From Granulicella sp. UBA5172 (GTDB taxonomy: Bacteria > Acidobacteriota > Terriglobia > Terriglobales > Acidobacteriaceae): 6,843 bases of DNA. The translations under genes and the position numbers were made by a program. The DNA is taken from NCBI GenBank assembly GCA_002413385.1, contig DHWW01000013.1, forward strand, positions 549 through 7,391. Direction: 5' to 3'. Shown piece after piece: positions 1 through 6,247 of this stretch (position 1 is the first letter of the stretch; each line of letters opens with the position of its first letter). The notes below the pieces were generated by a model. That model had not been told where the DNA came from. It saw nothing but the letters and a program-made list of their open reading frames with translations, and searched no databases.

Positions 1-161
1 TGCTGCCCCTGCCAACGTGTCACCTTCAGCGATTCGCAGGCGGGCATGAGCGTGAAGCTGCCGAACCCGTTTTGCTTCCTCCCGTAGCAGAAAGACGGAG
101 CAGCGAGTCAGGACAGGAAAGGTCTTGAGACCGTGAACCGAACGGTGCATCCAATAGAGCG
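1..161. other. Unassigned left edge and leader of the MBL-fold gene
   Basis: No gene can be assigned here. Each + frame is open from the left edge to a stop (TAG at 85, TGA at 47, TGA at 126), so the tail of an upstream gene may be present, but none of the three short tails is recognisable. Ahead of the hydrolase gene a TTGAGA at 125-130 resembles a -35 box (5 of 6), but no good -10 sits at the right spacing. Two small inverted repeats overlap it: GGTCT/AGACC at 121-132, and ACCGT (130-134) with ACGGT (142-146). Their role is unknown and both could be chance. Confidence 0.4.
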
Positions 162-1196
162 ATGACACAGCTAAAGCGAGCAGAGAAGCGTGGGCGAAGG
201 TTCCTGAATCCGGAGCAGACGGTGGTGGGCGGAATCAGCACGGTGTACAAAGTGCTGCCGCAGTATTTGAAGAACCAGGCACAGGTGGAGCCGAGGCGGC
301 AGATGGGGCCGTTTCATACGGATCCGGCGGTGTATGCCGTGCCGCCAGAGAGCGGATTGCGGGTGACGTGGTTTGGCCACTCGGCATCGCTGATCGAGAT
401 CGATGGACTGCGGGTGCTGGTGGATCCGGTGTGGGAGCAGAGGGCGAGCCCGGTCTCGTTTATGGGGCCGAAGCGTTTTTTTCAACCGACGATTGCGCTT
501 GAGGAGCTGCCGAAGATCGATGTGGTGCTGATCTCGCACGACCATTATGACCATCTTGGCGCGGCGACGGTGAGGCAGTTGGCCCGGCTGGAGGCCGCGT
601 CCGGGGCGCGGTGGGTGACGTCGCTGGGCGTGGGGAGGCGGTTGCGGAGGTTTGGCGTCAAGGCGAGCCAGATTACGGAACTCGACTGGACCGAGAGTGT
701 GGAGGTAGGAGCGCTGAAACTGACCGCGTGGCCGTCGCGGCACTTCTCGGGGCGAGGGTTGTTTGACCGGTACACGACGCTGTGGGGATCGTATGTGATT
801 GAGGGGCCAGAGCATCGGGTGTTCTACGGTGCGGACTCGGGCTGGTGGGAGGGATTTGGAGAGATCGCCGCGCAGTATGACGGGTTTGACCTGACCATGC
901 TGGAGATTGGGGCGTTTCACCCGCTGTGGTCGAGCATCCATATGGGGCCGGACAATGCCGTGAGGGCGTTTGAGACCATGCGTGGAACTGCCTCCGGAGG
1001 GAGAGGCGGGCTGCTGATGCCCATCCATTGGGGGCTGTTCAACCTGGCGCTGCATGGGTGGAAGGAGCCGGTGGAGCGGATCGAAGAGCTGGCGGCGGAG
1101 AAGGGTTTCGGGCTGTGGCTGCCGCAGCCGGGCGAGCCGAGTGAGGTGGTTCGTGGCGTCGAGCGGCGGTCGGGGTGGTGGGAGCGCGAGGCGTAA
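162..1196 (+). CDS. MBL-fold metal-dependent hydrolase, NAPE-PLD/UlaG-like
   Basis: This 344-residue protein has the metallo-beta-lactamase fold and most resembles the bacterial relatives of N-acyl-phosphatidylethanolamine phospholipase D and UlaG. Visible landmarks are the first strand pair WFGHSASLIEIDG (70-82) followed by VDPVW (87-91), the HxHxDH zinc motif H126-D-H128-Y-D130-H131, a further ligand-type His at H194 (PSRHFSGRG), the bridging Asp D225 (YGADSG) and the last His H289 (MPIHWG). All ligands of a two-zinc site therefore appear intact. There is no signal peptide, so it is probably cytoplasmic. ATG 162 is the first start after an in-frame TGA at 126; there is no good Shine-Dalgarno, but the N-terminal NPEQTVVGGISTVYKVLP block looks like family sequence, so I keep this start. 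The substrate is unknown: relatives cleave phosphodiesters or lactones, and the family name alone does not settle it. The next gene starts 47 bp downstream and may be cotranscribed. Confidence 0.93.
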   Translation: MTQLKRAEKRGRRFLNPEQTVVGGISTVYKVLPQYLKNQAQVEPRRQMGPFHTDPAVYAVPPESGLRVTWFGHSASLIEIDGLRVLVDPVWEQRASPVSFMGPKRFFQPTIALEELPKIDVVLISHDHYDHLGAATVRQLARLEAASGARWVTSLGVGRRLRRFGVKASQITELDWTESVEVGALKLTAWPSRHFSGRGLFDRYTTLWGSYVIEGPEHRVFYGADSGWWEGFGEIAAQYDGFDLTMLEIGAFHPLWSSIHMGPDNAVRAFETMRGTASGGRGGLLMPIHWGLFNLALHGWKEPVERIEELAAEKGFGLWLPQPGEPSEVVRGVERRSGWWEREA

Positions 1197-1243
1197 TTCT
1201 GGCTGGCCCGGCGGATTCCGGGCTATGCTGTGGGGGGATAGAG

Positions 1244-1891
1244 ATGTCTGAGCCAGTCCAGATCGATACGCGCCGCCCAATATCTGACAAGGCGAGGTGC
1301 GCCCCGGTGCGCCGGTCGACGACCGTCTTCTGGCTGCAGGGCATCACGCTGGTGTGGATGTCGGTGGAGTGCGGTGTGTCCGGCTATGCGGCTGTGACGG
1401 CGCGAAGTCCGGCGCTGGCGGCGTTTGGCTCCGATAGCCTGGTGGAGCTGTTGTCCGCGGGTGTGGTGCTGATGCAGTTTCTGCCGCAGGTTCGGCTGTC
1501 TGAACGGAACGCCGCCCGGTCGGCTGGGGTGCTGCTGTTCGTGCTCGCAGGGGTTGTGGGTGTGCTGGCGGTGGGTGCGCTGGTGCTGGGGATTCGCCCG
1601 GAGACGAGTCGGATGGGCATCGGGATTACGCTGGCGGCGCTGGTCGTGATGCCCGTGCTGGCGACGCTGAAGCGCAGGGAGGCTCGCCGCAGCGGGAATG
1701 CGGCGATGGCCGCTGATGCTGTGCAATCAGCTACTTGCGCGTATCTTGCGGCGATTGTGCTGGTGGGGCTCTCGATCAACGCGTTGTTCCACATCGGCTG
1801 GTTCGATTCGGTTGCGGCGTTGGTGGCGATCCCGCTGCTGCTGAAGGAAGGCCGGGCGGCGTGGCGCGGCCATGTCTGCGGTTGCTGCTGA
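1244..1891 (+). CDS. Cation diffusion facilitator-superfamily membrane protein
   Basis: This is a 215-residue integral membrane protein with about six hydrophobic helices (near 29-51, 57-79, 93-115, 125-141, 161-183 and 186-201). It resembles short proteins annotated as cation transporters and related to CDF metal-proton antiporters. Helix 2 carries FGSDSLVELLSA, with D64 and E68 spaced like the DxxxD/HxxxD metal pair of CDF proteins. Helix 5 begins with ADAVQSATCAYL, where the usual HxxxD becomes Q161 and C165. The large cytoplasmic C-terminal domain of standard CDFs is absent; instead the chain ends in KEGRAAWRGHVCGCC with three cysteines. I chose ATG 1244 because GGGGGG (1232-1237) is well placed as a ribosome binding site and MSEPVQ begins a normal cytoplasmic head. 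An in-frame start at 1175 would overlap the upstream gene and adds implausible sequence. Substrate and direction of transport are not known; a heavy-metal role is an inference. Confidence 0.85.
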   Translation: MSEPVQIDTRRPISDKARCAPVRRSTTVFWLQGITLVWMSVECGVSGYAAVTARSPALAAFGSDSLVELLSAGVVLMQFLPQVRLSERNAARSAGVLLFVLAGVVGVLAVGALVLGIRPETSRMGIGITLAALVVMPVLATLKRREARRSGNAAMAADAVQSATCAYLAAIVLVGLSINALFHIGWFDSVAALVAIPLLLKEGRAAWRGHVCGCC

Positions 1892-1954
1892 GGCCGGTTT
1901 CGGGTGTGTACCAATTGGTCAAGAGTGGCGATGCTGAGACCGGAGGGAGGGAAA

Positions 1955-1988
1955 AGGTCTTGTCGACCTGTGGAAAAACAGGTACAAC
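1955..1988 (+). promoter_or_regulatory. Candidate promoter with overlapping inverted repeats before the HTH gene
   Basis: A strong inverted repeat, ACCTGT (1966-1971) and ACAGGT (1978-1983) around a GGAAAA loop, extends outward through TTGT (1960-1963) and ACAA (1984-1987) if two bases (CG, 1964-1965) are bulged on the left arm. A second, overlapping repeat is AGGTC (1955-1959) with GACCT (1965-1969); both use the ACCT at 1966-1969, so the two hairpins exclude each other. A weak promoter fits the same place: TTGTCG (1960-1965, 4 of 6 to the -35 consensus), 17 bp, then TACAAC (1983-1988, 4 of 6 to the -10). The repeat would then lie exactly in the spacer, as operators often do. The symmetry is seen directly; promoter and operator roles are inference. 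Confidence 0.35.
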
Positions 1989-2028
1989 GGGAGGTACTCG
2001 GAGAAACCCCGAAGATTCACCTACGACT

Positions 2029-2032
2029 GGAG
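2029..2032 (+). promoter_or_regulatory. Ribosome binding site deciding the HTH gene start
   Basis: GGAG, six bases before ATG 2039, supports this start over the longer in-frame ATG at 1904, whose extra 45 residues run through the inverted-repeat region and do not resemble the HTH family. Confidence 0.6.
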
Positions 2033-2038
2033 ACGTTT

Positions 2039-2293
2039 ATGGCAACGGGAACACAGGGACAACTGGCGCTGCGCGAGGTGATGGATATTCGCCAGGCAGC
2101 GGACTACCTGGGGATCAGCGGGGATACGCTGTACCGTTATGCGTCCGAGGGGTTTGTGCCGGCGTTCAAGCTGGGGAACCGCTGGCGGTTTCGCAAGAGC
2201 CTGCTGGATAGCTGGATGGATGAGAAGAGTGGCGTGGTGCCGAAGGTCATGGTGGAACCGGGGAAGAAGAAGCCGGTGGCGAGCGCGCGGTAG
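2039..2293 (+). CDS. Excisionase-type / MerR-like helix-turn-helix DNA-binding protein
   Basis: This 84-residue protein is almost entirely one HTH_17-type (excisionase family, winged MerR-like) DNA-binding domain at about residues 15-62. The recognisable pieces are MDIRQAADYLGIS (15-27), the recognition-helix segment DTLYRYASEGFVPAFK (29-44) and the wing LGNRWRFRKSLLDSWM (45-60). A short basic tail with GKKKP (75-79) follows and could add nonspecific DNA contacts. Proteins of this shape are often called excisionases, but many are chromosomal regulators (BldC is one). No integrase, attachment site or phage gene lies nearby, so a regulator is more likely. The target is unknown; the inverted repeat at 1960-1987, about 50 bp upstream of its own start, is an obvious candidate for autoregulation. 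Its 3' end faces the end of the cytochrome gene with only 19 bp between them and no visible terminator. Confidence 0.88.
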   Translation: MATGTQGQLALREVMDIRQAADYLGISGDTLYRYASEGFVPAFKLGNRWRFRKSLLDSWMDEKSGVVPKVMVEPGKKKPVASAR

Positions 2294-2312
2294 GGGATTC
2301 TCACGACGGAGT

Positions 2313-3962
2313 TTACTGGAGCTGCCAAGGAGAGCTTTTCGACCAATGGGCGATAGCATTCTGTGCCCAGGCGGTGGATTTTTCCTTGTGACATGATGTG
2401 CAGGGATTGGGGATCTGGTATCTGTCCGTCATCGCGGGCGATATGAAGCGGAACGTGTGGGCATGCACCATCGCGCCGGGAACACCCTCGCTCTCGATTT
2501 GGGGCATGTGGCATGCAACGCATTGACTTCCCGGGCTTCCAGCTTTGTGATGCGTGTGTGCTTCGAGCGTGGCCTTGCGCGGCCCGTTTGGAGAGGTTGG
2601 CCCGTGGCAATCCAGGCAAATCTGGTCGGCAGGTTTAATCAGTTGAGCGTAGTTGTCGGTTCCGTGGACGTCGTGGCAGGAGGAGCATGTGATCTGGTGG
2701 CGATACATCACGCTCTGCACAAAGTCGTTTCCCTGCATGCGGTTCTTATGCGCTGTGCAGTCGGGGAAATAGTAGAAATCAGTCTGGCCAAGCGTACAGT
2801 TTTCAAGCTTCCAATAATCCTGCAGATGAAGGCCAACGCGGTAGCCGACCGGCCAGTCGTAGTATTTCCCTTCGATCGGATTCGTGGGCGCTCTTCCTTG
2901 TGAATGGCATTGGATGCAGGTGTCATTCGCTGCCACGGAGTCCATTTGAGCCGGATTCACGATGTTGCCGCGGGTGGGATGCTGAGCGTGCTCGCTGCCC
3001 GGGCCATGACAACGTTCGCAGCCAACGTTCCACTCCGCCACCTGATGGGTCTGGAGGTTGTAATCGACGGAGTGGCAACCGTCGCAGGTTGGCCCGGTCG
3101 GCCGCTGCATGTTGTCCGAAGGATAAAAAGAGCCCCACCAGTCAGCGCCTGTCGAGGGCACATGATAAGGCAGCCATTTGCGGTTCCCGATGTCCCATTG
3201 CACTGGCAGCGGGAAGTAATCGTTCCCGACTTTGGTGAAATAGCGCTGCTTCCAGATGCTGCCGTACACAAACGCAACCTGGTCCACGGTGAACTTCGAC
3301 ACGGTATTGGTAGAGAGGTCGGGGATGATGGCGTTCGGGTGTGCGCGCGGATCGCGCACTACGTTGGCCATCGGCGTCTTCTTCCAGCGTTGGTAGATTT
3401 GTTCGTGGCATCGTTCACAAGCCTGTGAGCCAACGTAATGGGCAGAAGTTATCGTGCTGGCCTGCTGCGTTTTCTCTTCATGCGAGAGAGGCTGAAGGCT
3501 TCGAACGAAGAGGGCAAGCTTCCAACTGTCCTCGTTCTCCTGCCGGTGGGCGTTTCTCTGCCCGGGCATTCCGGTGAAGCGGACGCCATACTCGATGATG
3601 GAATGAATTTGACCATCCGTGAGATTCTGCGTCGCGGACTGGCGCAGGTCCGGGGCGCGTGGATAGAGGTTCGTGCCGATAGCTGTCGCCCCACTGCCAT
3701 CGATCCCATGACACGTTGCGCAGCGCGACAGGAATAGTTCGCGTCCCTGCTGAAATGCTTCCGCATCTCCTCGCAACGGATTTATTTGACGGCGTTCCGT
3801 ACGGGGAATTGAAGCGTCTCGCACCGCGTGGGCAACGACTGTCTCGAATTTGGATGGCGTTTCGGTAGCGCGGAAGCCGCGCCAGAGGACAACAGACGCG
3901 CAGACAGTTACGACGATCCCAATTCCGAAGAATAACCAGACAATCGACTTCCCAAATCTCAT
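2313..3962 (-). CDS. Nine-heme multiheme cytochrome c with N-terminal class I cytochrome domain
   Basis: This 549-residue electron-transfer protein has nine CxxCH heme-binding motifs, at residues 81, 182, 293, 315, 349, 426, 449, 481 and 521. Residues 8-27 are a single hydrophobic helix without a clear cleavage site, so it is probably anchored in the inner membrane with the heme part in the periplasm. Residues about 65-157 form a class I cytochrome c domain: CATCH at 81-85, and FTGMPG with M132 as the likely axial ligand. The rest, beginning YVGSQACERCHEQIY, resembles the cytochrome c554-like multiheme proteins of soil bacteria, where a second His usually ligates each iron. Two cysteines outside heme motifs, C389 and C401, might form a disulfide. 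The end (STAWAQNAIAHW...SPW) looks like a natural family C-terminus. ATG 3962 is chosen because it directly precedes the membrane anchor; the ribosome site is weak. The gene lies 52 bp downstream of the phosphoesterase gene. No oxidoreductase partner is present in the window, so donor and acceptor are unknown. GC is lower than in the flanks. Confidence 0.95.
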   Translation of the reverse strand: MRFGKSIVWLFFGIGIVVTVCASVVLWRGFRATETPSKFETVVAHAVRDASIPRTERRQINPLRGDAEAFQQGRELFLSRCATCHGIDGSGATAIGTNLYPRAPDLRQSATQNLTDGQIHSIIEYGVRFTGMPGQRNAHRQENEDSWKLALFVRSLQPLSHEEKTQQASTITSAHYVGSQACERCHEQIYQRWKKTPMANVVRDPRAHPNAIIPDLSTNTVSKFTVDQVAFVYGSIWKQRYFTKVGNDYFPLPVQWDIGNRKWLPYHVPSTGADWWGSFYPSDNMQRPTGPTCDGCHSVDYNLQTHQVAEWNVGCERCHGPGSEHAQHPTRGNIVNPAQMDSVAANDTCIQCHSQGRAPTNPIEGKYYDWPVGYRVGLHLQDYWKLENCTLGQTDFYYFPDCTAHKNRMQGNDFVQSVMYRHQITCSSCHDVHGTDNYAQLIKPADQICLDCHGPTSPNGPRKATLEAHTHHKAGSPGSQCVACHMPQIESEGVPGAMVHAHTFRFISPAMTDRYQIPNPCTSCHKEKSTAWAQNAIAHWSKSSPWQLQ

Positions 3963-4014
3963 TGCTAACGCTCACGAATTCGGTCGGACTTCAGCGCGAT
4001 ACTAAATGGGAGGC

Positions 4015-4902
4015 TTATGCACTGGCAAGCGTGAAGTGGGTGAGTTCGGCGGGGCAGTTGAGGCGGAAGGGGAGGCCGACTGTGCCGATGCCGCGATTGA
4101 CGTAGAGCTGCATGTGGTCGAAGTAAAAGATGCCTTCGACGTACTTCTGGCCCATGGGGGGGAGGATCAGGGGGCCGATGTAGGGGAGGCGGATTTGGCC
4201 GCCGTGGGAGTGGCCGGAGAGCATGAGGTCGATGAGCGGGAAGCGGGGGTGCAGGACGACCTTGTCGACATAATCAGGCTCATGGCACATGAAGAGGACA
4301 GGCGCGCGGGGCCCGGCAGGGATGGCGTAGTTGAGGTCGGGCTTGCGGGTGCCGGCGTCGTCGGCGCCACAGAGCCAGAAGACGTCGCCTCCGCGCTGGA
4401 TTGGAGTGTAGCTGTCGACGAGGATGGGGGTTCCGTGGGCCTCGAGGGGGCGAATGACATGCTCGGCGCCGACACCGACGTCGTGGTTGCCGAGGATGCC
4501 GAAGCGCTGCGGCGCTTTGAGCGTGGATAGGATCTCGGCGGCGGTTCCTGCGGCTTTCCAGGCGACGGAGAGGGGCCAGGGTCCACGGCTGACGAAGTCT
4601 CCGGTGATGAGGACGAGGTCGGGTTGGAGGGCATTGACCTGGGCGACCATGCGCTCAAGGAAGTAGGCCTCGGTGTACTCCTCGAGGTGAATATCGCTCA
4701 TCTGGACGATGCGGAAGCCCTGAAAGGCGTCCGGGAGATTGCGGATGGGGATGGTACGGTGGGTGATCTCGAATTCGTGGCGTGCGAACGTGGCGGAATA
4801 GGTGGCGAGGCCGAGACCGGCGGCTGCGGCGGTGGCGATAAAACTGCGGCGCGTAAGAGATGGAGCCTCCGGATCATGGCGGCGGCGTGGAACACGTTGC
4901 AT
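4015..4902 (-). CDS. Tat-exported calcineurin-like metallophosphoesterase (YaeI/YkuE type)
   Basis: This 295-residue protein carries a twin-arginine signal, LTRRSFIATAAAAGLGLA (16-33), so it should be exported folded with its metals. The dinuclear metal site is complete: D70-x-H72 (MSDIHLEE), G101-D102 (LITGDFVSRG), GNHD at 138-141, H207 (CHEPDY) and GHSHGG at 230-235. The C-terminal GQKYVEGIFYFDHMQLYVNRGIGTVGLPFR (251-280) is typical of the YaeI/YkuE branch, members of which act at the membrane on phospholipid or lipid A precursor-type phosphoesters; the substrate here is not known. I chose ATG 4902. A further in-frame ATG at 5076 would extend the gene over the divergent peptidase start with low-complexity sequence and would bury the Tat signal about 70 residues in. 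Only a short GGA lies before 4902. The cytochrome gene follows 52 bp downstream on the same strand and might be cotranscribed. Confidence 0.93.
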   Translation of the reverse strand: MQRVPRRRHDPEAPSLTRRSFIATAAAAGLGLATYSATFARHEFEITHRTIPIRNLPDAFQGFRIVQMSDIHLEEYTEAYFLERMVAQVNALQPDLVLITGDFVSRGPWPLSVAWKAAGTAAEILSTLKAPQRFGILGNHDVGVGAEHVIRPLEAHGTPILVDSYTPIQRGGDVFWLCGADDAGTRKPDLNYAIPAGPRAPVLFMCHEPDYVDKVVLHPRFPLIDLMLSGHSHGGQIRLPYIGPLILPPMGQKYVEGIFYFDHMQLYVNRGIGTVGLPFRLNCPAELTHFTLASA

Positions 4903-4962
4903 AGTCCATGATAACTGGCAGATAGGAGGAATCTGGTCAGTATCAGACACAAACGGGGAAAC

Positions 4963-4992
4963 TTGGGTGGATGTGTTCCAAATCGGTAGAAT
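4963..4992 (+). promoter_or_regulatory. Candidate promoter for the peptidase-accB unit
   Basis: TAGAAT at 4987-4992 matches the -10 consensus in five of six positions. TTGGGT at 4963-4968 is a poor -35 (TTG only) with an 18-bp spacer. The -10 box ends six bases before ATG 4999, which would put the transcription start at or next to the start codon. The first TAG of the box is also the in-frame stop that rules out a longer protein. Predicted from sequence only. Confidence 0.4.
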
Positions 4993-4998
4993 CGTCTG

Positions 4999-6159
4999 AT
5001 GCGCGAACGAGTGAGGCGAAAGAGAGCGATGGCGGCTGTGGTGGCGGCAGGTGCGGAGGCGATGGTTGTGACCCACGGGCCGGATGTTCGCTATCTGAGC
5101 GGGTTTACCGGGTCAAGCGGAGCGGTCGCTCTGGTCGGCGGACGAGCTGCCTTGTTTACGGACGGACGATATACGACGCAGGCGAGGGTGGAAGCTGAGG
5201 GCTTGCGGGTGGTGATCGACAGGCGGTCGCCAGCGGTGCAGGCCGTGGAATGGCTGGTGGCGGCGGGCGTGACGAAGTGCGCGTTCGATGCCGGACAGAC
5301 GACGGTAGCGGCGATGGAGGCGATGAAGAAGGCGCTGCCTTCGTCGCTGCGGCGAAGCTTTCTGGTGGCGACGGATGGCCTGGTGGCGCGGATTCGCGAG
5401 GTGAAGGATGAGGATGAGATCGCGCTGATGCGGAAGGCGGCGGCGCTGGGCTGCCGGCTGTTCGCGGACGTGCTGGAGTTTGTCGTGGCGGGAGCGACGG
5501 AGGCCGAGGTCGCGGCGCAACTGGAGTTCAAGGCGCGGATGTACGGAGCAGAGGCGATGAGCTTTGAGACGATTGTGGCGAGCGGCGAGCGGTCGGCGCT
5601 GCCGCATGGTCGTGCGACGGGGGCGAAGCTGCCGAGGCGGGGCTTTGTGACGATGGATTTTGGGGTGCTGCTGGGTGGGTACTGCTCGGACATGACCCGG
5701 ACCGTTCACCTGGGCAAGGGCAGCGACCTGGAGTGGGACGTGTATCATTCGGTGCTGGAAGCACAGCAGGCGGGGATCGCGGCGGTTGGTCCGGGAGTGA
5801 GTTGCGGCGAGGTCGATGAGGCAGCGCGGGCCGTGTTGCGGAAGGCGGGGCTGGAGAAGGAATTTTCGCACTCCACCGGGCATGGCGTAGGGCTGGAGAT
5901 TCATGAAGGGCCGAGGATTGCGGCGAAGCAGGAACAGGTGCTCGAGCCGGGGATGGTGATTACGATCGAGCCGGGAGCGTATCTTTCTAGTCAGTCGCGT
6001 TCACGTGCAGGGAAGCCGGGATATGGGAAGCCGGGGTCTGGGAAGCCGGGGTCCGCGGCTGCGGTGTTCGGAGTTCGGATTGAGGATATGGTGCTGGTGA
6101 CCGAAGGCGGCGGTGAGGTGCTGACGGCGGCCAGCCCGAAGGCCTGGATGGAACTGTAG
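4999..6159 (+). CDS. Xaa-Pro peptidase, M24B family (aminopeptidase P / prolidase-like)
   Basis: This 386-residue cytoplasmic metallopeptidase should remove an N-terminal residue before proline or split Xaa-Pro dipeptides. The N-terminal creatinase-like domain (about 1-125) includes VRYLSGFTGSSGA (30-42) and LFTDGRYTTQA (52-62). The C-terminal pita-bread domain has all five metal ligands in order: D220 (TMDFG), D231 (CSDMTRT), H295 (TGHGVG), E324 (TIEPG) and E362 (VRIED), plus the catalytic-type H203 (LPHGR). An unusual feature is a loop of about 35 residues between TIEPG and VRIED, where relatives usually have roughly a dozen; it includes three pentapeptide copies GKPG(Y/S) at 338-352. ATG 4999 is the first ATG after an in-frame stop at 4987 and fits the family N-terminus; no Shine-Dalgarno is visible. 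M11 (5029) is a less likely alternative. It diverges from the phosphoesterase gene across 96 bp, and accB follows 103 bp downstream. Whether it is PepP- or PepQ-like in specificity cannot be told. Confidence 0.95.
   Translation: MRERVRRKRAMAAVVAAGAEAMVVTHGPDVRYLSGFTGSSGAVALVGGRAALFTDGRYTTQARVEAEGLRVVIDRRSPAVQAVEWLVAAGVTKCAFDAGQTTVAAMEAMKKALPSSLRRSFLVATDGLVARIREVKDEDEIALMRKAAALGCRLFADVLEFVVAGATEAEVAAQLEFKARMYGAEAMSFETIVASGERSALPHGRATGAKLPRRGFVTMDFGVLLGGYCSDMTRTVHLGKGSDLEWDVYHSVLEAQQAGIAAVGPGVSCGEVDEAARAVLRKAGLEKEFSHSTGHGVGLEIHEGPRIAAKQEQVLEPGMVITIEPGAYLSSQSRSRAGKPGYGKPGSGKPGSAAAVFGVRIEDMVLVTEGGGEVLTAASPKAWMEL
6010..6054 (+). repeat. Three tandem 15-bp repeats inside the peptidase gene
   Basis: Three head-to-tail copies lie at 6010-6024, 6025-6039 and 6040-6054, each beginning GGGAAGCCGGG. 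Copies two and three differ at one base, copies one and two at two. The unit is a multiple of three and in frame, so gain or loss of a copy would add or remove one pentapeptide GKPG(Y/S) without breaking the protein. Confidence 0.9.
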
Positions 6160-6187
6160 AGCCGGGTAGAGAGCCCGCGGTCAGGGG

Positions 6188-6242
6188 CGTAACGATAGGC
6201 ATGACACGTAACGATAGGCGTAACAAACGATAGGCGTAACAA
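6188..6242 (+). repeat. Short direct-repeat cluster in the accB leader
   Basis: AACGATAGGC occurs three times, at 6191-6200, 6210-6219 and 6226-6235. The first two copies share CGTAACGATAGGC (6188-6200 and 6207-6219, spacing 19 bp). The last two share the longer AACGATAGGCGTAACAA (6210-6226 and 6226-6242, spacing 16 bp). The cluster ends about 20 bp before the accB start and just before its ribosome binding site. The unequal spacing argues against a CRISPR array. Function is unknown: a duplicated binding site or slippage-prone DNA are both possible. Confidence 0.85.
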
Positions 6243-6247
6243 TAGAT

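Noticed and set aside
2..49. Possible C-terminal tail of an upstream gene in + frame 2 (ending at TGA 47-49)
   Set aside because: Only 15 codons with no recognisable motif, and the other two frames are also open from the edge.
118..127. AAAGGTCTTG shared between the leaders at 118-127 and 1953-1962
   Set aside because: Many shared 10-mers are expected by chance in 6.8 kb, and distances to the two start codons differ (44 and 86 bp).
171..1280. Long open frame on the minus strand (369 codons) opposite the MBL-fold gene
   Set aside because: It is rich in Arg, Pro, His and Gln with no domain, as expected for the shadow of a GC-biased gene. The + strand frame has a complete zinc-ligand set.
1910..1919. 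Perfect 10-bp palindrome ACCAATTGGT
   Set aside because: A palindrome this short is expected by chance several times in a window of this size, and no promoter fits around it.
1960..1987. Hairpin as a Rho-independent terminator of the cation transporter gene
   Set aside because: No T-run follows on either strand; the downstream bases are CGGGAGG.
2039..2293. Excisionase-like protein as a sign of a prophage or integrative element
   Set aside because: No integrase, attachment-site repeats, tRNA or phage genes are present; HTH_17 proteins are common chromosomal regulators.
4903..5076. N-terminal extension of the phosphoesterase to the ATG at 5076
   Set aside because: It would overlap the divergent peptidase start and place the Tat signal deep inside the protein; the added residues are low-complexity shadow sequence.
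5113..5904. Long minus-strand open frame opposite the peptidase gene
   Set aside because: Same Arg/His/Pro-rich shadow composition; the + strand frame carries all five M24 metal ligands.
6188..6242. CRISPR array
   Set aside because: Repeat units are about 10-17 bp with unequal spacing of 19 and 16 bp and no real spacers.
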